A model generated the notes under the pieces. That model was not told where the DNA came from and did not search any database. It saw nothing but the letters and a program-made list of their open reading frames with translations. Shown here one piece after another: positions 8,722-17,679 of a stretch of 64,000 bases of DNA; position 1 is the stretch's first letter; each line of letters begins with the position of its first letter. The position numbers and the translations under genes are program-made. The stretch comes from Microbacterium terregens (GTDB lineage Bacteria > Actinomycetota > Actinomycetes > Actinomycetales > Microbacteriaceae), in the NCBI RefSeq assembly GCF_039534975.1, contig NZ_BAAAWH010000001.1, forward strand, positions 682,001 through 746,000, in the 5' to 3' direction.

Positions 8722-8727
8722 ACGCTA
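8722..8727 (-). promoter_or_regulatory. -10 box for a leaderless flavin reductase transcript
   Basis: TAGCGT on the minus strand, six bases before the ATG at 8715, with no ribosome site between. Confidence 0.45.
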
Positions 8728-8839
8728 CAGACTTCGCCGGCGAGCTGAGGCGCAACGGCCCTCGCGGGCGTCACGCCGCGACATCTGCGCACACGCGACG
8801 ACGCAGCGCGCACATGGGCAGCGCGTAGGCTCGGTCGCT

Positions 8840-9379
8840 ATGGCATCAGGCGCGACGATCCACACGTTCACCGTGCAGCTGGCCGATGTGGATCGCGGTG
8901 TCTACGACGAGCTGGCCCTTCGGGTTGCCCGCCATCCCTCCGAGACGGACGCGTTCATGATGACGCGCGTGCTGGCGTACTGCCTCGAGTTCGAGGAGGG
9001 CATCGCCTTCGGCGAAGGGATATCGACGACGAACGAGCCGGCGATCGTCGTGCGCGATGCGACCGGCCGGCTGACCTCGTGGATCGAAGTGGGCGCGCCG
9101 GATGCCGAACGGCTGCACTTCGGCAGCAAGCTCGCGGACCGCACGCTGGTCTACACCCACCGTGATCCGGCCAAGGTGCTGGCGCCGTGGGCAGGGAAGC
9201 GGATCCACAACGCCGAGGCGATCACTCTGCACAGCTTCGACCCGGGCTTCGTCGACTCCGCCGTCGCGGTGCTGGAGCGGCGCAACACGGCGACGCTGTC
9301 GATCACCGAGCGACAGCTCTACCTCGATCTGAACGGGTCGACTCTGACCTCGACGATCCACGACCACCGGATCGTGTGA
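8840..9379 (+). CDS. YaeQ family protein
   Basis: A 179-residue protein matching YaeQ over its full length. Landmarks are the start (THTFTVQLADVDRGVY-like), SETDAFMMTRVLAYCLEFEEG, the WIEVGAPDAERLHFGSK core and ITERQLYLDL near the C-terminus. YaeQ has a PD-(D/E)xK nuclease-like fold; its role is not settled (in E. coli it was once linked to suppression of an rfaH defect). The start at 8840 is set by similarity. A TAGGCT -10 box eight bases upstream suggests a leaderless or near-leaderless transcript. It is divergent from the flavin reductase and looks monocistronic. Confidence 0.88.
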   Translation: MASGATIHTFTVQLADVDRGVYDELALRVARHPSETDAFMMTRVLAYCLEFEEGIAFGEGISTTNEPAIVVRDATGRLTSWIEVGAPDAERLHFGSKLADRTLVYTHRDPAKVLAPWAGKRIHNAEAITLHSFDPGFVDSAVAVLERRNTATLSITERQLYLDLNGSTLTSTIHDHRIV

Positions 9380-9396
9380 CGGCAAGGCAGGTGATG

Positions 9397-9960
9397 TCAG
9401 CGCCGTGCGATCCGCCGCAGCGTCCGTATCGTGACGACCGCCGTCAGAACCCAGGGCCCGAGCACGAGGATCGGGTCCAGCCACGCATGCTTGAGATCGA
9501 TACGACCGCGCCCGACGCGCGAGGCCAGCGGTCGGCGGCCGCGCTCGCCGAGGATGCCGCTTTCGGCGATCGGATTGTCCGGCCGCAGCGTTGCGAACGA
9601 CTTCAGGTGCGCCGTCATCGCGTCCACCCGGTCGCCCAGAATGAGCAGCAGCCAGTGGGCGGTCTGCCCTTCGCTGTAAGTGTCGTAGGCGTATCTGCGG
9701 ATGACGCCGGCCACGCCCCTCAGGGGCTGCGCGGTTCCGAACACCGGAGTGAGCCGCAGGTGCTCCACGGATCTCTCTCGCCGACCCGGATTCGGCTGCT
9801 GGGGCGGCAGGTCCCAATGGGCGCCGGTGATGATGCCCGGCTGCTCCCGCGGAAACGCCGGTCGGTCGGCGGGATCAAGGTCGGCGCCCCACCCCGGGAT
9901 GCGGGCGCGCAACTCTTCTGCGGTCGGCCTCGTGCCGGGCTTTTCGGACGTGTAAGGCAT
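9397..9960 (-). CDS. Conserved hypothetical protein with a C-terminal membrane helix
   Basis: A 187-residue protein I cannot assign to a characterised family. The first ~100 residues are soluble and proline/arginine rich, with GWGADLDPADRPAFPRE near residue 23. A segment ending RYAYDTYSEGQTAHWLLLILGDRVD follows, and one clear hydrophobic helix (HAWLDPILVLGPWVLTAVV) near the C-terminus ends in a basic tail. This suggests a single-pass tail-anchored protein with its bulk in the cytoplasm. It is co-directional with the alcohol dehydrogenase upstream (32-nt gap) and may be its operon partner. Confidence 0.7.
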   Translation of the reverse strand: MPYTSEKPGTRPTAEELRARIPGWGADLDPADRPAFPREQPGIITGAHWDLPPQQPNPGRRERSVEHLRLTPVFGTAQPLRGVAGVIRRYAYDTYSEGQTAHWLLLILGDRVDAMTAHLKSFATLRPDNPIAESGILGERGRRPLASRVGRGRIDLKHAWLDPILVLGPWVLTAVVTIRTLRRIARR

Positions 9961-9992
9961 ATTGTTCCTCCGCGGTTGACGGCCTCGCCGGG

Positions 9993-11135
9993 CTAAGCCG
10001 GCGTGACGACCGGCTTGATGCAGTCATCCAGTTTCGACGAGAAGAGGTGGTAGCCCTCCGCGATCTCATCCAGGGGTATCCGGTGGGTGATCAGGTCGCT
10101 CGGCATGATGATCCCGTTGCGGATGTGCTCCCAGAGCCGGGGCCACTGCCGCTTCACGGGAGCTTGGTTGGTGCGGATGGTGAGGCCCTTGTTCATCGCG
10201 TCACCGAATTTCACTGCGCTGAACAGCGGCCCGTAGGCGCCCATCACCGAGACGGTGCCGCCCTTGCGGACCGAGTCGATCGCCCAGTTCAGGGCGACGG
10301 GCGATCCGCCCTGCATCTTCAGCTTCGCCGCGGTCACGTGCTGCATGACATGCCCATCGGCCTCTGCCCCGACGGCGTCGATCGCGACGTCGGCCCCGAG
10401 ACCGTCGGTGGCCCGCTTGAGGTAGCGGACGATGTCGCCCATCTGCCCGAAGTTCACCGTCTCGGCGAACGCGAAGGTTTTCGCCTTCTCCAGCCGGAAG
10501 TCCAGATAGTCCACGACGATGACCCGCCCAGCGCCCATGAGCCAGCACGATCGTGCCGCCGCAAGACCGACCGGACCAGCCCCGAAGACCACCGCGGTGT
10601 CGCCCTCGACGATGTCAGCGAGCTGGGCGCCGAAGTAGCCGGTCGAGAAGGCATCCGTCAGAAGAAGGGCGTTCTCGTCCGTGATCCCCTCCGGGATGAC
10701 GGACGGACCGACGTCCGCGAAGGGGACGCGCACGCGCTCGGCCTGCCCGCCGTCGTAGCCGCCGCTGGTGTGGGAGTACCCGTAGATGCCGCCGACGGCG
10801 GTGGCGTTCGCGTTGACGTTGTGACAGTTGGAGAACAGACCCCGCGCGCAGAAGAAGCACGAGCCGCAGTAGATGTTGAACGGCACCATCACCCGGTCAC
10901 CGATCTTGACGTTCTGGACGGACGAACCGACCTGCTCGATCGTGCCGATGAACTCGTGGCCGAACGTATGCCCGATTCGGGTGTCCGGCATCATGCCGTG
11001 ATACAGGTGCAGGTCAGAACCGCAGATCGAGGCCAGCTCGACCCGCACGATCGCGTCGTTCGGATGCTCGATCTTGGGATCGGGCTTCTCCTCCACGCGG
11101 ATCTTGTACGGTCCTCGGTAGACCATCGCCTTCAT
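9993..11135 (-). CDS. Zinc-dependent alcohol dehydrogenase
   Basis: A 380-residue medium-chain dehydrogenase of the glutathione-independent formaldehyde dehydrogenase-like branch. It has the catalytic zinc site (CGSDLHLYHG, then GHEFIGTIE), a structural zinc cluster of four Cys (CGSCFFCARGLFSNC) and the NAD(P)-binding VFGAGPVGLAAARS. It should oxidise or reduce an alcohol/aldehyde in the cytoplasm; formaldehyde or another small aldehyde is possible but unproven. The start at 11135 follows GGAGGT at ideal spacing; the longer open frame is not used. A small tail-anchored protein lies just downstream. Confidence 0.92.
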   Translation of the reverse strand: MKAMVYRGPYKIRVEEKPDPKIEHPNDAIVRVELASICGSDLHLYHGMMPDTRIGHTFGHEFIGTIEQVGSSVQNVKIGDRVMVPFNIYCGSCFFCARGLFSNCHNVNANATAVGGIYGYSHTSGGYDGGQAERVRVPFADVGPSVIPEGITDENALLLTDAFSTGYFGAQLADIVEGDTAVVFGAGPVGLAAARSCWLMGAGRVIVVDYLDFRLEKAKTFAFAETVNFGQMGDIVRYLKRATDGLGADVAIDAVGAEADGHVMQHVTAAKLKMQGGSPVALNWAIDSVRKGGTVSVMGAYGPLFSAVKFGDAMNKGLTIRTNQAPVKRQWPRLWEHIRNGIIMPSDLITHRIPLDEIAEGYHLFSSKLDDCIKPVVTPA

Positions 11136-11296
11136 GTCGCACCTCCAAGGAGCCCAGCATTGCTGACAAGCCGGCTCGGACGGGGGGGCTTGCGCAGATC
11201 CGACATCGCATGCAAGCGCGCGGACCACAAGGGGTGTTGCGGCGATTGAGTCGGGGCGAGAATGACCTCGGGGGGACCACTGAGTCAGGAGCAGCC

Positions 11297-11860
11297 ATGT
11301 CATACCGAGTCGGATACTTCGTCGGGAGTCTTTCCTCCACCTCGATCAACCGAATCCTCTCCAAAGCCCTCATCCGGCTGTCGCCCGACGAGTTGGAATT
11401 CACCGAGATCCCGATCCGCGATCTACCGCTCTACAGCCAGGACTATGACGCGGATTATCCCCCCGCGGCGCGGGCGCTGAAGGAGGCGATCGCGGCAACG
11501 CAGGCTGTTCTGTTCGTGACGCCGGAATACAACCGTTCCATCCCCGGCGGGTTGAAGAACGCGATCGACTGGGCATCTCGCCCGTGGGGAGAGAACTCCT
11601 TCGATCACATCCCCGCCGCTGTGATCGGGGCGTCGGTCGGGTCCATCGGAACGGCCGTCGCGCAGCAGAGCCTGCGTGGAGTCCTCAGCTTCTGCAATGC
11701 GCGCCAGATGACCGCGCCCGAGGCCTATATCCACTTCTCGCCGGAGGTCTTCAGCGAGGACGGGTCGGTCTCCAATCCCGCGACGGAAGAGTTCCTCCGC
11801 AACTTCATGTCCGACTTCCGCGAGCACATCCAACGGGTGCTGACGGTCCTGCCGCGCTAG
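11297..11860 (+). CDS. NAD(P)H-dependent FMN reductase
   Basis: A 187-residue flavodoxin-fold protein. It has an N-terminal phosphate-binding loop (GSLSSTSINR) and the family motif VTPEYNRSIPGGLKNAIDWASRP, seen in NADPH-dependent FMN/azo/chromate reductases. It likely performs two-electron reduction of quinones or similar electrophiles as a cytoplasmic detoxifying enzyme. The start at 11297 is preceded by AGGAGC. It is convergent with the manganese catalase gene; the 104-nt gap between them holds only a weak GGGGGCG/CGCCCCC pairing. Confidence 0.9.
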   Translation: MSYRVGYFVGSLSSTSINRILSKALIRLSPDELEFTEIPIRDLPLYSQDYDADYPPAARALKEAIAATQAVLFVTPEYNRSIPGGLKNAIDWASRPWGENSFDHIPAAVIGASVGSIGTAVAQQSLRGVLSFCNARQMTAPEAYIHFSPEVFSEDGSVSNPATEEFLRNFMSDFREHIQRVLTVLPR

Positions 11861-11964
11861 GGACGGCTCGTCACCCGCCTCGCCGATGCTCGTCACCGGC
11901 TTAGCGGGGGCGACGTCGTCCAGCGGAGCGCCGCCGCCCCCACGCCCGGCGGGTGTCCGTTGTG

Positions 11965-12915
11965 TCAGCCGAGTCTGCCGAAGGTGGCGTCGATGTCCGC
12001 CATCTCCATCGCGGCCGTGGCCGCAATCAGCTCCTGGAGATCCTTGTCGGCACCGGGCGAGAACTCCTCGAACCGCTCGGGCGAGATCGTCAACGGGGCG
12101 CCGTCCGGTGCCTGCTCGGTGGCGTTGAGCTTCGTCCCGTCCTTCGACGGCGACATTCCCTGGAAGATCTTGCCGGCCTCGGACTGGGCATCAAGGTCGA
12201 ACGAGTACTGCTTGCTCTGCAGTCCCATGTCGATGAGCCGCTTGACCTCGGGGAAGCTCTCCGCGTTCGTCTTGGGAATAGGCAACGCCGCATTCCAGTT
12301 GACGCCGAGGGTCTCGAGGGCCCGCGCGTAGGCGTTCTCGTGGGCCTGGTCGCGGACGATCAGGTACGAGATGGTCGACCGCGCCATCTTGTTGTCCGTC
12401 ATCTCGTACAGGCGGCACTTCTGCAGCCGACCGGTCGATTCGAGCATGAGGTTGTAGAGCAGGTCGAGCACGAGGTTGCCCGAGTTGTAGACGTAGCTGC
12501 CCATCCACGGGTTGCCGGCAGCATCCACCGGAAGTGCCCCCTGCGCACCGACCAGGTAGTGGTGGATGTTGCTGTGGTCCAGGGCGATGTTCAGGGGAAT
12601 CGCCCCGCCGGCACCGGGGGCGTCCACCGGGTCGGTCTTCTTCCCCTGGTACCGCGGCGAGCCGTCCAGCAGTCGGGAGATCGTGGTGCCGATCAGCTCG
12701 ACGTGGCTGATCTCCTCCGTCCCGATTCCCTGAATGAGGTCGCGATAGGGCTTGGCGTCAGGACCACGGAAGTTGATGCTCTGGAACAGGTACTGCATCA
12801 TCGTCCGCATCTCGCCGAACTGGCCGCCCAGCCCCTCCTGGAGCGCGTTGGCCGCCGCCGGATCCGGCTCGTCCTGTTCGATCTCGTTGATCAGTCGCTG
12901 AACGTGTAAGTACAT
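11965..12915 (-). CDS. Manganese catalase family protein
   Basis: A 316-residue non-haem catalase. The four-helix ferritin-like core supplies the dimanganese ligands: an early Glu in VQRLINEIEQDEPD, GQFGEMRTMMQYLFQ, EEISHVELIG (Glu and His) and later segments including ENAYARALE. It would disproportionate H2O2 to water and O2 in the cytoplasm. The ribosome site is strong (AAGGAGG). Relatives are common as spore-coat or stress catalases. Its neighbours are other oxidative-stress genes. Monocistronic. Confidence 0.92.
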   Translation of the reverse strand: MYLHVQRLINEIEQDEPDPAAANALQEGLGGQFGEMRTMMQYLFQSINFRGPDAKPYRDLIQGIGTEEISHVELIGTTISRLLDGSPRYQGKKTDPVDAPGAGGAIPLNIALDHSNIHHYLVGAQGALPVDAAGNPWMGSYVYNSGNLVLDLLYNLMLESTGRLQKCRLYEMTDNKMARSTISYLIVRDQAHENAYARALETLGVNWNAALPIPKTNAESFPEVKRLIDMGLQSKQYSFDLDAQSEAGKIFQGMSPSKDGTKLNATEQAPDGAPLTISPERFEEFSPGADKDLQELIAATAAMEMADIDATFGRLG

Positions 12916-13037
12916 GCATTCCTCCTTGGAATCGCGGGATGCGATTCACCTTCCGCTCTCGACGGGCGAGACGCATCGGGCTGGACAGCCGGCTGACGGC
13001 TCGCGTACTATCTCCGCCGCTTCTGCGTGCATGGGCG

Positions 13038-13049
13038 GGTACCGGTACC
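13038..13049. promoter_or_regulatory. 12-bp perfect palindrome upstream of the diiron protein gene
   Basis: GGTACCGGTACC lies in the 237-nt gap between the divergent Mn-catalase and the diiron-protein genes. It is a candidate operator; nothing else in the gap was recognised apart from ordinary promoter-like sequence. Confidence 0.3.
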
Positions 13050-13152
13050 TGCAAGCAGCGTCGCCGTCAAGCCCCGGCGAGAAAAGCGCCCGTGATGGGA
13101 TCTTGGATTCCGACACCGTCGCCCGACGGCGTCGAGTCGTGCGGGAGCGAAG

Positions 13153-14226
13153 ATGACGATCACCGACGTAGAAGCCCCGTCGGATGTGCGTGCGCGGGCG
13201 CGGGGTCCGGTCAGCGCGTTGCTGCTCGATCTTCTTCGCCGGGCCGATCCCGCTGCGCCGTTCGGCGACTCGCTGATCGAAGCGACCCGCCGGTCCGTGG
13301 CTGCATCGCGCGACGTCGCGGCGGACGAGGACCTGCAGCTCTCCCTGTTCCTGCTCTATGCCGGCGCATACGGGTCTCTGGACTGGATCGACCCCGAGTG
13401 GGAGTGGCACGCCGGGCTGCTCGAGGTGCGGACGGCGATCGAGTCAGCGTTCGAGACCGAACTGCGCCGGACCGTCACGCCGCCGGAACTGCCATCTGCG
13501 GATGCCGAGTCCATCGCATCCGCCCTCTTCAGCCTGACCGCGCCCACGCCCGGCCCGTCGCTGTCGCGGTTCCTGGCCAAGCACGCCACGTCGGCCCAGG
13601 CGCGAGAGTTCCTCATCCAGCGCAGCGTCTACACGCTCCGCGAGGCGGATCCGCATTCGTGGGCCATTCCTCGGCTCACCGGACGGGCGAAGGTCGCGCT
13701 CGTCGAGATCCAGTCCGACGAGTACGGCGCCGGGCGCCCGGAACGCATGCACGCCGAGATCTTCGCGCGCACCATGCGCGGGGTGGGACTGGACGCGACC
13801 TACGGCCGGTACGTGGACCTCGTCCCCGCGATCACTCTCGCGTCGCAGAACGCGATGTCGATGTTCGGGATGAATCGCCGACTGCTGGGCGCGATCGTCG
13901 GTCACCTCGCGGCCTTCGAGATGACGTCCTCGCTTCCGAACCGCATGTACGGCGACGGATTCCGCCGGCTCGGCTTCGGTGCGGACGTGACGGAGTATTT
14001 CGACGAGCACGTCGAGGCCGATGCGGTGCACGAGCAGATCGCGGCGCGGGACCTCGCCGGCAGCCTCGGGGAGGACCGACCCGACCTGATCCCGGACATC
14101 TTCTTCGGGGCAGCCGCCTGCCTCTTCCTCGATGGTCGCGTCGCCGACAGCATCGGCGACGCCTTCGAAGCGGGACGCAGTTCGCTCCGCCCCGGCGCAG
14201 ATCTGCCGGCGGGTGATCGTGACTGA
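13153..14226 (+). CDS. Iron-containing redox enzyme (haem-oxygenase-like diiron family)
   Basis: A 357-residue all-helical protein of the 'iron-containing redox enzyme' family (haem-oxygenase-like diiron oxidases/oxygenases). Candidate metal ligands follow the family pattern: Glu185 in EIQSDEYGAG, His200 in ERMHAEIF, then His286, Asp290 and His293 in FDEHVEADAVHEQ. Family members activate O2 on small substrates, with very diverse chemistry; no substrate can be deduced here. The ribosome site GGAGCG precedes ATG. It overlaps the downstream CDGSH gene by 8 nt, so the two are translationally coupled, and the Fe-S protein is a plausible electron donor. Confidence 0.85.
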   Translation: MTITDVEAPSDVRARARGPVSALLLDLLRRADPAAPFGDSLIEATRRSVAASRDVAADEDLQLSLFLLYAGAYGSLDWIDPEWEWHAGLLEVRTAIESAFETELRRTVTPPELPSADAESIASALFSLTAPTPGPSLSRFLAKHATSAQAREFLIQRSVYTLREADPHSWAIPRLTGRAKVALVEIQSDEYGAGRPERMHAEIFARTMRGVGLDATYGRYVDLVPAITLASQNAMSMFGMNRRLLGAIVGHLAAFEMTSSLPNRMYGDGFRRLGFGADVTEYFDEHVEADAVHEQIAARDLAGSLGEDRPDLIPDIFFGAAACLFLDGRVADSIGDAFEAGRSSLRPGADLPAGDRD

Positions 14227-14440
14227 GTACGTCCCGCAGATCACGGCGTGCAAGGACGGGCCCCTCCTGGTGCGCGGTGCCGTGCAGATCTTGGGTGACG
14301 ACGGACACGTGGTCGACAGTCCACGCCGGACTGTCGCACTGTGCCGGTGCGGCGCATCCGCGATCAAGCCGTGGTGCGATGGCACCCACAAGCTGATCCG
14401 CTTCGCGACCACCGATGAGGCCGCTTCCGCCGACGGCTGA
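14219..14440 (+). CDS. CDGSH iron-sulfur protein (mitoNEET-type)
   Basis: A 73-residue protein carrying the full 2Fe-2S signature CRCGASAIKPWCDGTH, giving three Cys and one His ligands. CDGSH proteins are small redox or cluster-transfer proteins. GTG at 14219 is chosen because GGCGG sits about eight bases upstream and the start overlaps the preceding gene's end; GTG at 14213 is an alternative. Coupling to the diiron protein suggests electron delivery to it. The 61 nt to the convergent modC stop holds nothing recognisable. Confidence 0.9.
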   Translation: MTEYVPQITACKDGPLLVRGAVQILGDDGHVVDSPRRTVALCRCGASAIKPWCDGTHKLIRFATTDEAASADG

Positions 14441-14501
14441 TCTGCGGCAGCAGGGGCACCTCTCCGGACGTGAAGCCCCGCCCACCTGGGATCCCGCATC
14501 C

Positions 14502-15572
14502 CTACCGAGGCGGATCCCCCCGGTACGCGGGATAGATGGTGACCGCTCCGGGTTCGAACGTGAACCGGACCTCGGTGCCGGTCGTGAGTTGCGCATCGGC
14601 GACGGCGGACGGTGTCAGGTCCGCCGAGATCGTGTCGGATCGAATCCTGATGATGTCGCCGCGCGGCTCCAGGTCGAGGATCGCGCCCGTGAGCAGGTTC
14701 GGGGACGCCGCCGCCGGCTGATCGACGGCGACGCGCACCGATGTGGGACGGATGGTTGCAGCCACGCGAGAGCCGAGGGGGGCATCCGTCGGGACGCTGC
14801 TGGTGATCTCGTCTCCGGCATCGGTGACCATGCCGGAGCGGGTCCGGATGCCGGTGAGGAGGTTGAGGGCGGCCAGGCCCGCGGTGAACGCGGTCCGAGG
14901 GCGGTCCAGAGTGTCGCGCGTGGGCCCTTCCTCGATGATCCGCCCGTGGCCGAGCACGACGACTCGGTCGGCGAGGGTGAGCGCATCGAGGATGTCGTGC
15001 GTGACGATGATGGCGGTGCGATCCTTCAGGACGCGCAGCAACGTGCGTCGGATCGCGGGAGCGACGGCGACATCCAGTGCGGCGAGGGGCTCGTCCAGGA
15101 GCAGAAGCTTGGGGTCCGACGCGAGAGCGCGGGCGATGGCGACGCGCTGTGCCTGTCCGCCGGAAAGGTCGGCGGGTCTGCGGGAAGCGAACGGGACAGC
15201 ATCCACTTCGCCGAGCCAGTGCCGCGCCAGCTCATGCGCCCGGGTCTTGCGGATGCCCTTGCTGCGAGCGCTGAAGGCGACGTTCTCGAGCACGCTGAGG
15301 TGTGGGAAAAGGTCCGCGTCCTGCGACAGGGTCGAGACGCCGCGGGCATGCGGCGCCGTCCACGCCCGTCTGTTCTCCCCGAGGTCGAACAGCTCTCGGC
15401 CGTCGAGCTCGGCGCTGCCGGCGTCGGGTCGCAGCAGCCCGGCCAGGATGTTGACCAGCGTCGACTTTCCCGCGCCGTTGGGACCGAGGACGGCGATCGT
15501 CTCCCCGGCTTCGACGCGGAGCTGAACGTCGAACCCACGTGCGGCGATGGCCGCGTCGAATCTCAGCATCAT
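14502..15572 (-). CDS. modC: Molybdate ABC transporter ATP-binding protein
   Basis: A 356-residue ABC ATPase. It has Walker [10 protein letters not shown], signature [16 protein letters not shown], Walker [13 protein letters not shown] and the switch His in IIVTHDI. The C-terminal ~110 residues look like a TOBE (molybdate-sensing) region ([12 protein letters not shown]), typical of ModC. It energises molybdate (or tungstate) import with ModB and ModA. The start at 15572 overlaps modB by 4 nt (ATGA), showing operon structure modA-modB-modC. It supplies molybdenum for enzymes such as the molybdopterin oxidoreductase earlier in the window. Confidence 0.93.
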   Translation of the reverse strand: MMLRFDAAIAARGFDVQLRVEAGETIAVLGPNGAGKSTLVNILAGLLRPDAGSAELDGRELFDLGENRRAWTAPHARGVSTLSQDADLFPHLSVLENVAFSARSKGIRKTRAHELARHWLGEVDAVPFASRRPADLSGGQAQRVAIARALASDPKLLLLDEPLAALDVAVAPAIRRTLLRVLKDRTAIIVTHDILDALTLADRVVVLGHGRIIEEGPTRDTLDRPRTAFTAGLAALNLLTGIRTRSGMVTDAGDEITSSVPTDAPLGSRVAATIRPTSVRVAVDQPAAASPNLLTGAILDLEPRGDIIRIRSDTISADLTPSAVADAQLTTGTEVRFTFEPGAVTIYPAYRGDPPR

Positions 15573-16384
15573 GCTCGAGCCGCCTGTCGCAGCGGTGCGG
15601 CGCTGCCCGCTTGGTGCGCGAGCCCCACGACGATCACCGCGACCACGATCAGCACCAGCGAGAGCGCGATGGCGGCATCGGGGTCGACTTCGCGCTGCAG
15701 ATAGATCTCCAGCGGCAGTGTTCGCGTGGTGCCCTGCAGGCTGCCGGCGAAGGTGAGCGTCGCACCGAACTCGCCCAGAGCGCGCGCGAAGGACAGCACC
15801 GCTCCGGAGATCAGCGCGGGCAGGACGAGCGGCACGGTGATGCGCCGCAGCACGGTGGTCGGATGAGCGCCGAGGGTCGCACCGATCGCCTCGTAGCGGG
15901 TCCCGACGGTACGCAGTGCGCCTTCGAGGCTGAGCACCAGGAAGGGCAGCGCCACGAAGGTCTGGGCCAACACCACCGCGGTCGTGGAGAAGGCGATGTC
16001 GATGCCCAGGAACTGAAACGTCGAACCGAGCAGGCCGCGACGCCCGAAGGTCGAGAGCAGGGCGATGCCGCCCACGACCGGCGGCAGGACGAGCGGCAGC
16101 AGAACGAGCGAGCGGAGCAGGCGCTGACCCGGAAAGCGCGAGCGCGCGAGAACGAGCGCCATCGGGATGCCGAACACGATGCACAGCGCGGTGGCAGCGA
16201 CCGAGGTGCGAAGACTCAGCCACAGCGCGGCCAGCGAGGACTCGGACGTGACCAGCGGAATGAACTCCGCCCAGTTCACACGTCCGAGCATGGCGACCAG
16301 CGGCAGCAGGACGAAGAGCGCGCCGATCACCGCGATGCCCCCCACCCAGCGGGGGACGCTCGCGAAAGGAGTGTGCGAAGACAT
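15569..16384 (-). CDS. modB: Molybdate ABC transporter permease
   Basis: A 271-residue inner-membrane permease with about six hydrophobic helices. The EAA loop [22 protein letters not shown] contacts ModC, and [13 protein letters not shown] is the ModB/CysT-type segment. It forms the channel for molybdate. It lies 9 nt after modA and overlaps modC by 4 nt, in the same transcript. Confidence 0.93.
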   Translation of the reverse strand: MSSHTPFASVPRWVGGIAVIGALFVLLPLVAMLGRVNWAEFIPLVTSESSLAALWLSLRTSVAATALCIVFGIPMALVLARSRFPGQRLLRSLVLLPLVLPPVVGGIALLSTFGRRGLLGSTFQFLGIDIAFSTTAVVLAQTFVALPFLVLSLEGALRTVGTRYEAIGATLGAHPTTVLRRITVPLVLPALISGAVLSFARALGEFGATLTFAGSLQGTTRTLPLEIYLQREVDPDAAIALSLVLIVVAVIVVGLAHQAGSAAPLRQAARA

Positions 16385-16393
16385 GAGCGGTCG

Positions 16394-17194
16394 CTACGGC
16401 AGACCGAACCCGGCCGCGGTGAGTGCGCGGCGACCGGTCTCGCTCAGGATGAAATCGACGAACGCCTTCGCGGCGACCGGGGCCCCGGCATCCGTCAATG
16501 CGGCGATCGGATAGGTGTTGGCCGCATTCCGTGCCGCATCGATCTCGATGCCGTGGATGGCAGATCCGGCCGCCAGGACGTCGGTTGCGTAGACGAGCCC
16601 GGCATCCGCCTCGCCGGAGGTCACCTTGCCGAGCACGTCCGTGACGGAGGACTCCTCGCTGACCGGGGTCAGCGCGACACCGGCCGCCTCGGCGACCCGG
16701 GCTGCGGCGGCTCCGCACGGCACCTCCGGCGCGCAGATCACCACCTTCAGCCCCGGCGCGGCCAAATCCGAGAACGTCGTGATTCCCCGCGGATTGGCGG
16801 GCGGCACGGCGATCTGCAGCACATTGGTGGCGAACGGGACCGGTTCGCCCGCCACGAGGTCCGCGTCGGTGACCTTCGCCATGGTGCGCTCGTCCGCCGA
16901 CGCGAAGACGTCCGCGGGCGCACCCTCCAGGATCTGCGTCGCCAGGTCGCTCGATCCGGCGAAGCTCAATCGCACCGTCGTCTCGGGGTGGGCCTGCTCG
17001 AACGACGTGGCGACCTCGGTGAACGTCGCCTTCAACGAGGCGGCGGCGAACACCGTGATCGAGCCCTCGATGGTGTCGGCGTTCGGCCCAGCAGTCGCGG
17101 ACCCGCCTGCCGTGCTCCCGGCGCAGCCCGTCAGTCCCGCCGCCACCACGGCGGCGATCAGGATGCCGGCACGTCGAGCTGCGGGCCGCACCAT
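16394..17194 (-). CDS. modA: Molybdate-binding lipoprotein of the ABC importer
   Basis: A 266-residue substrate-binding protein. It has an N-terminal basic and hydrophobic signal with lipobox LTGC (Cys near residue 22), so it is anchored outside the membrane. The mature part starts with ITVFAAASLKATFTEV, and GSSDLATQILEGAPADVFASAD is the ModA oxyanion-site signature. It captures molybdate or tungstate and hands it to ModB. The ATG at 17194 shares one base with the stop of the upstream HTH-TOBE gene (TGATG), so the two are coupled. Confidence 0.93.
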   Translation of the reverse strand: MVRPAARRAGILIAAVVAAGLTGCAGSTAGGSATAGPNADTIEGSITVFAAASLKATFTEVATSFEQAHPETTVRLSFAGSSDLATQILEGAPADVFASADERTMAKVTDADLVAGEPVPFATNVLQIAVPPANPRGITTFSDLAAPGLKVVICAPEVPCGAAAARVAEAAGVALTPVSEESSVTDVLGKVTSGEADAGLVYATDVLAAGSAIHGIEIDAARNAANTYPIAALTDAGAPVAAKAFVDFILSETGRRALTAAGFGLP

Positions 17195-17604
17195 CAGGGC
17201 GCGGCCTTGACGAGGGGCGTTTCGATCAGTACCGTGGTCGCCTTCACGACGGCGACCGCGACGGAGCCCGGCTCCAGGCCGAGTTCCCGAACGGCCTCCG
17301 TGCTCATGAGAGAGACGACCCGGTGCGGACCGCACTGCAGCTCGACCTGCGACATGACGGTGTCCGAGACGACCTCGGTGACGAGCCCGACGAACCGGTT
17401 GCGGGCCGATCGGCCGATCTCGGCGGGATCGACGGGGAGGACGGAGTTCTTGCGTGCGAGGCGGGCGAGCTCCAGCCCGTCGACCACCGTCTTGCCGGCG
17501 TCATCACGCGTGCTTGAGAGGATTCCGTTGTCGATCCAGCGGCGGACCGTGTCGTCGCTGACAGCAAGGTACACCGCGGCATCCTTGATCCGAATCTGAG
17601 ACAT
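17194..17604 (-). CDS. HTH-TOBE molybdate-responsive protein heading the mod operon
   Basis: A 136-residue two-domain protein. The N-terminus is a MerR/excisionase-like helix-turn-helix (RIKDAAVYLAVSDDTVRRWIDNG). The C-terminal ~68 residues are a TOBE/Mop molybdate-binding domain (NRFVGLVTEVVSDTVMSQVELQCG). It is probably a molybdate sensor that regulates the operon it heads, comparable in logic to ModE but with a different DNA-binding domain; a storage role (molbindin-like) is the alternative. The transcript looks leaderless: TAGACT, 7 nt, ATG. Confidence 0.85.
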   Translation of the reverse strand: MSQIRIKDAAVYLAVSDDTVRRWIDNGILSSTRDDAGKTVVDGLELARLARKNSVLPVDPAEIGRSARNRFVGLVTEVVSDTVMSQVELQCGPHRVVSLMSTEAVRELGLEPGSVAVAVVKATTVLIETPLVKAAP

Positions 17605-17611
17605 AAATCAC

Positions 17612-17617
17612 AGTCTA
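17612..17617 (-). promoter_or_regulatory. -10 box of the mod operon
   Basis: TAGACT on the minus strand, seven bases before the ATG at 17604 and with no ribosome site: a leaderless promoter candidate for the four-gene operon. Confidence 0.5.
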
Positions 17618-17679
17618 GATCCGCATACACGGAAAGGACGAGGAGATTCCGTCGCGATGACGGTCGATGAATCGCGCTG

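Noticed and set aside
11906..11941. Terminator between the FMN reductase and Mn-catalase genes
   Set aside because: Only a 7-bp GGGGGCG/CGCCCCC stem with a 22-nt loop; too weak to call.
15539..17599. Plus-strand open frame of 686 codons across the mod operon
   Set aside because: It is antisense to modC, modB, modA and the HTH-TOBE gene, all of which are clear; the product is low-complexity Arg/Gly/Asp.
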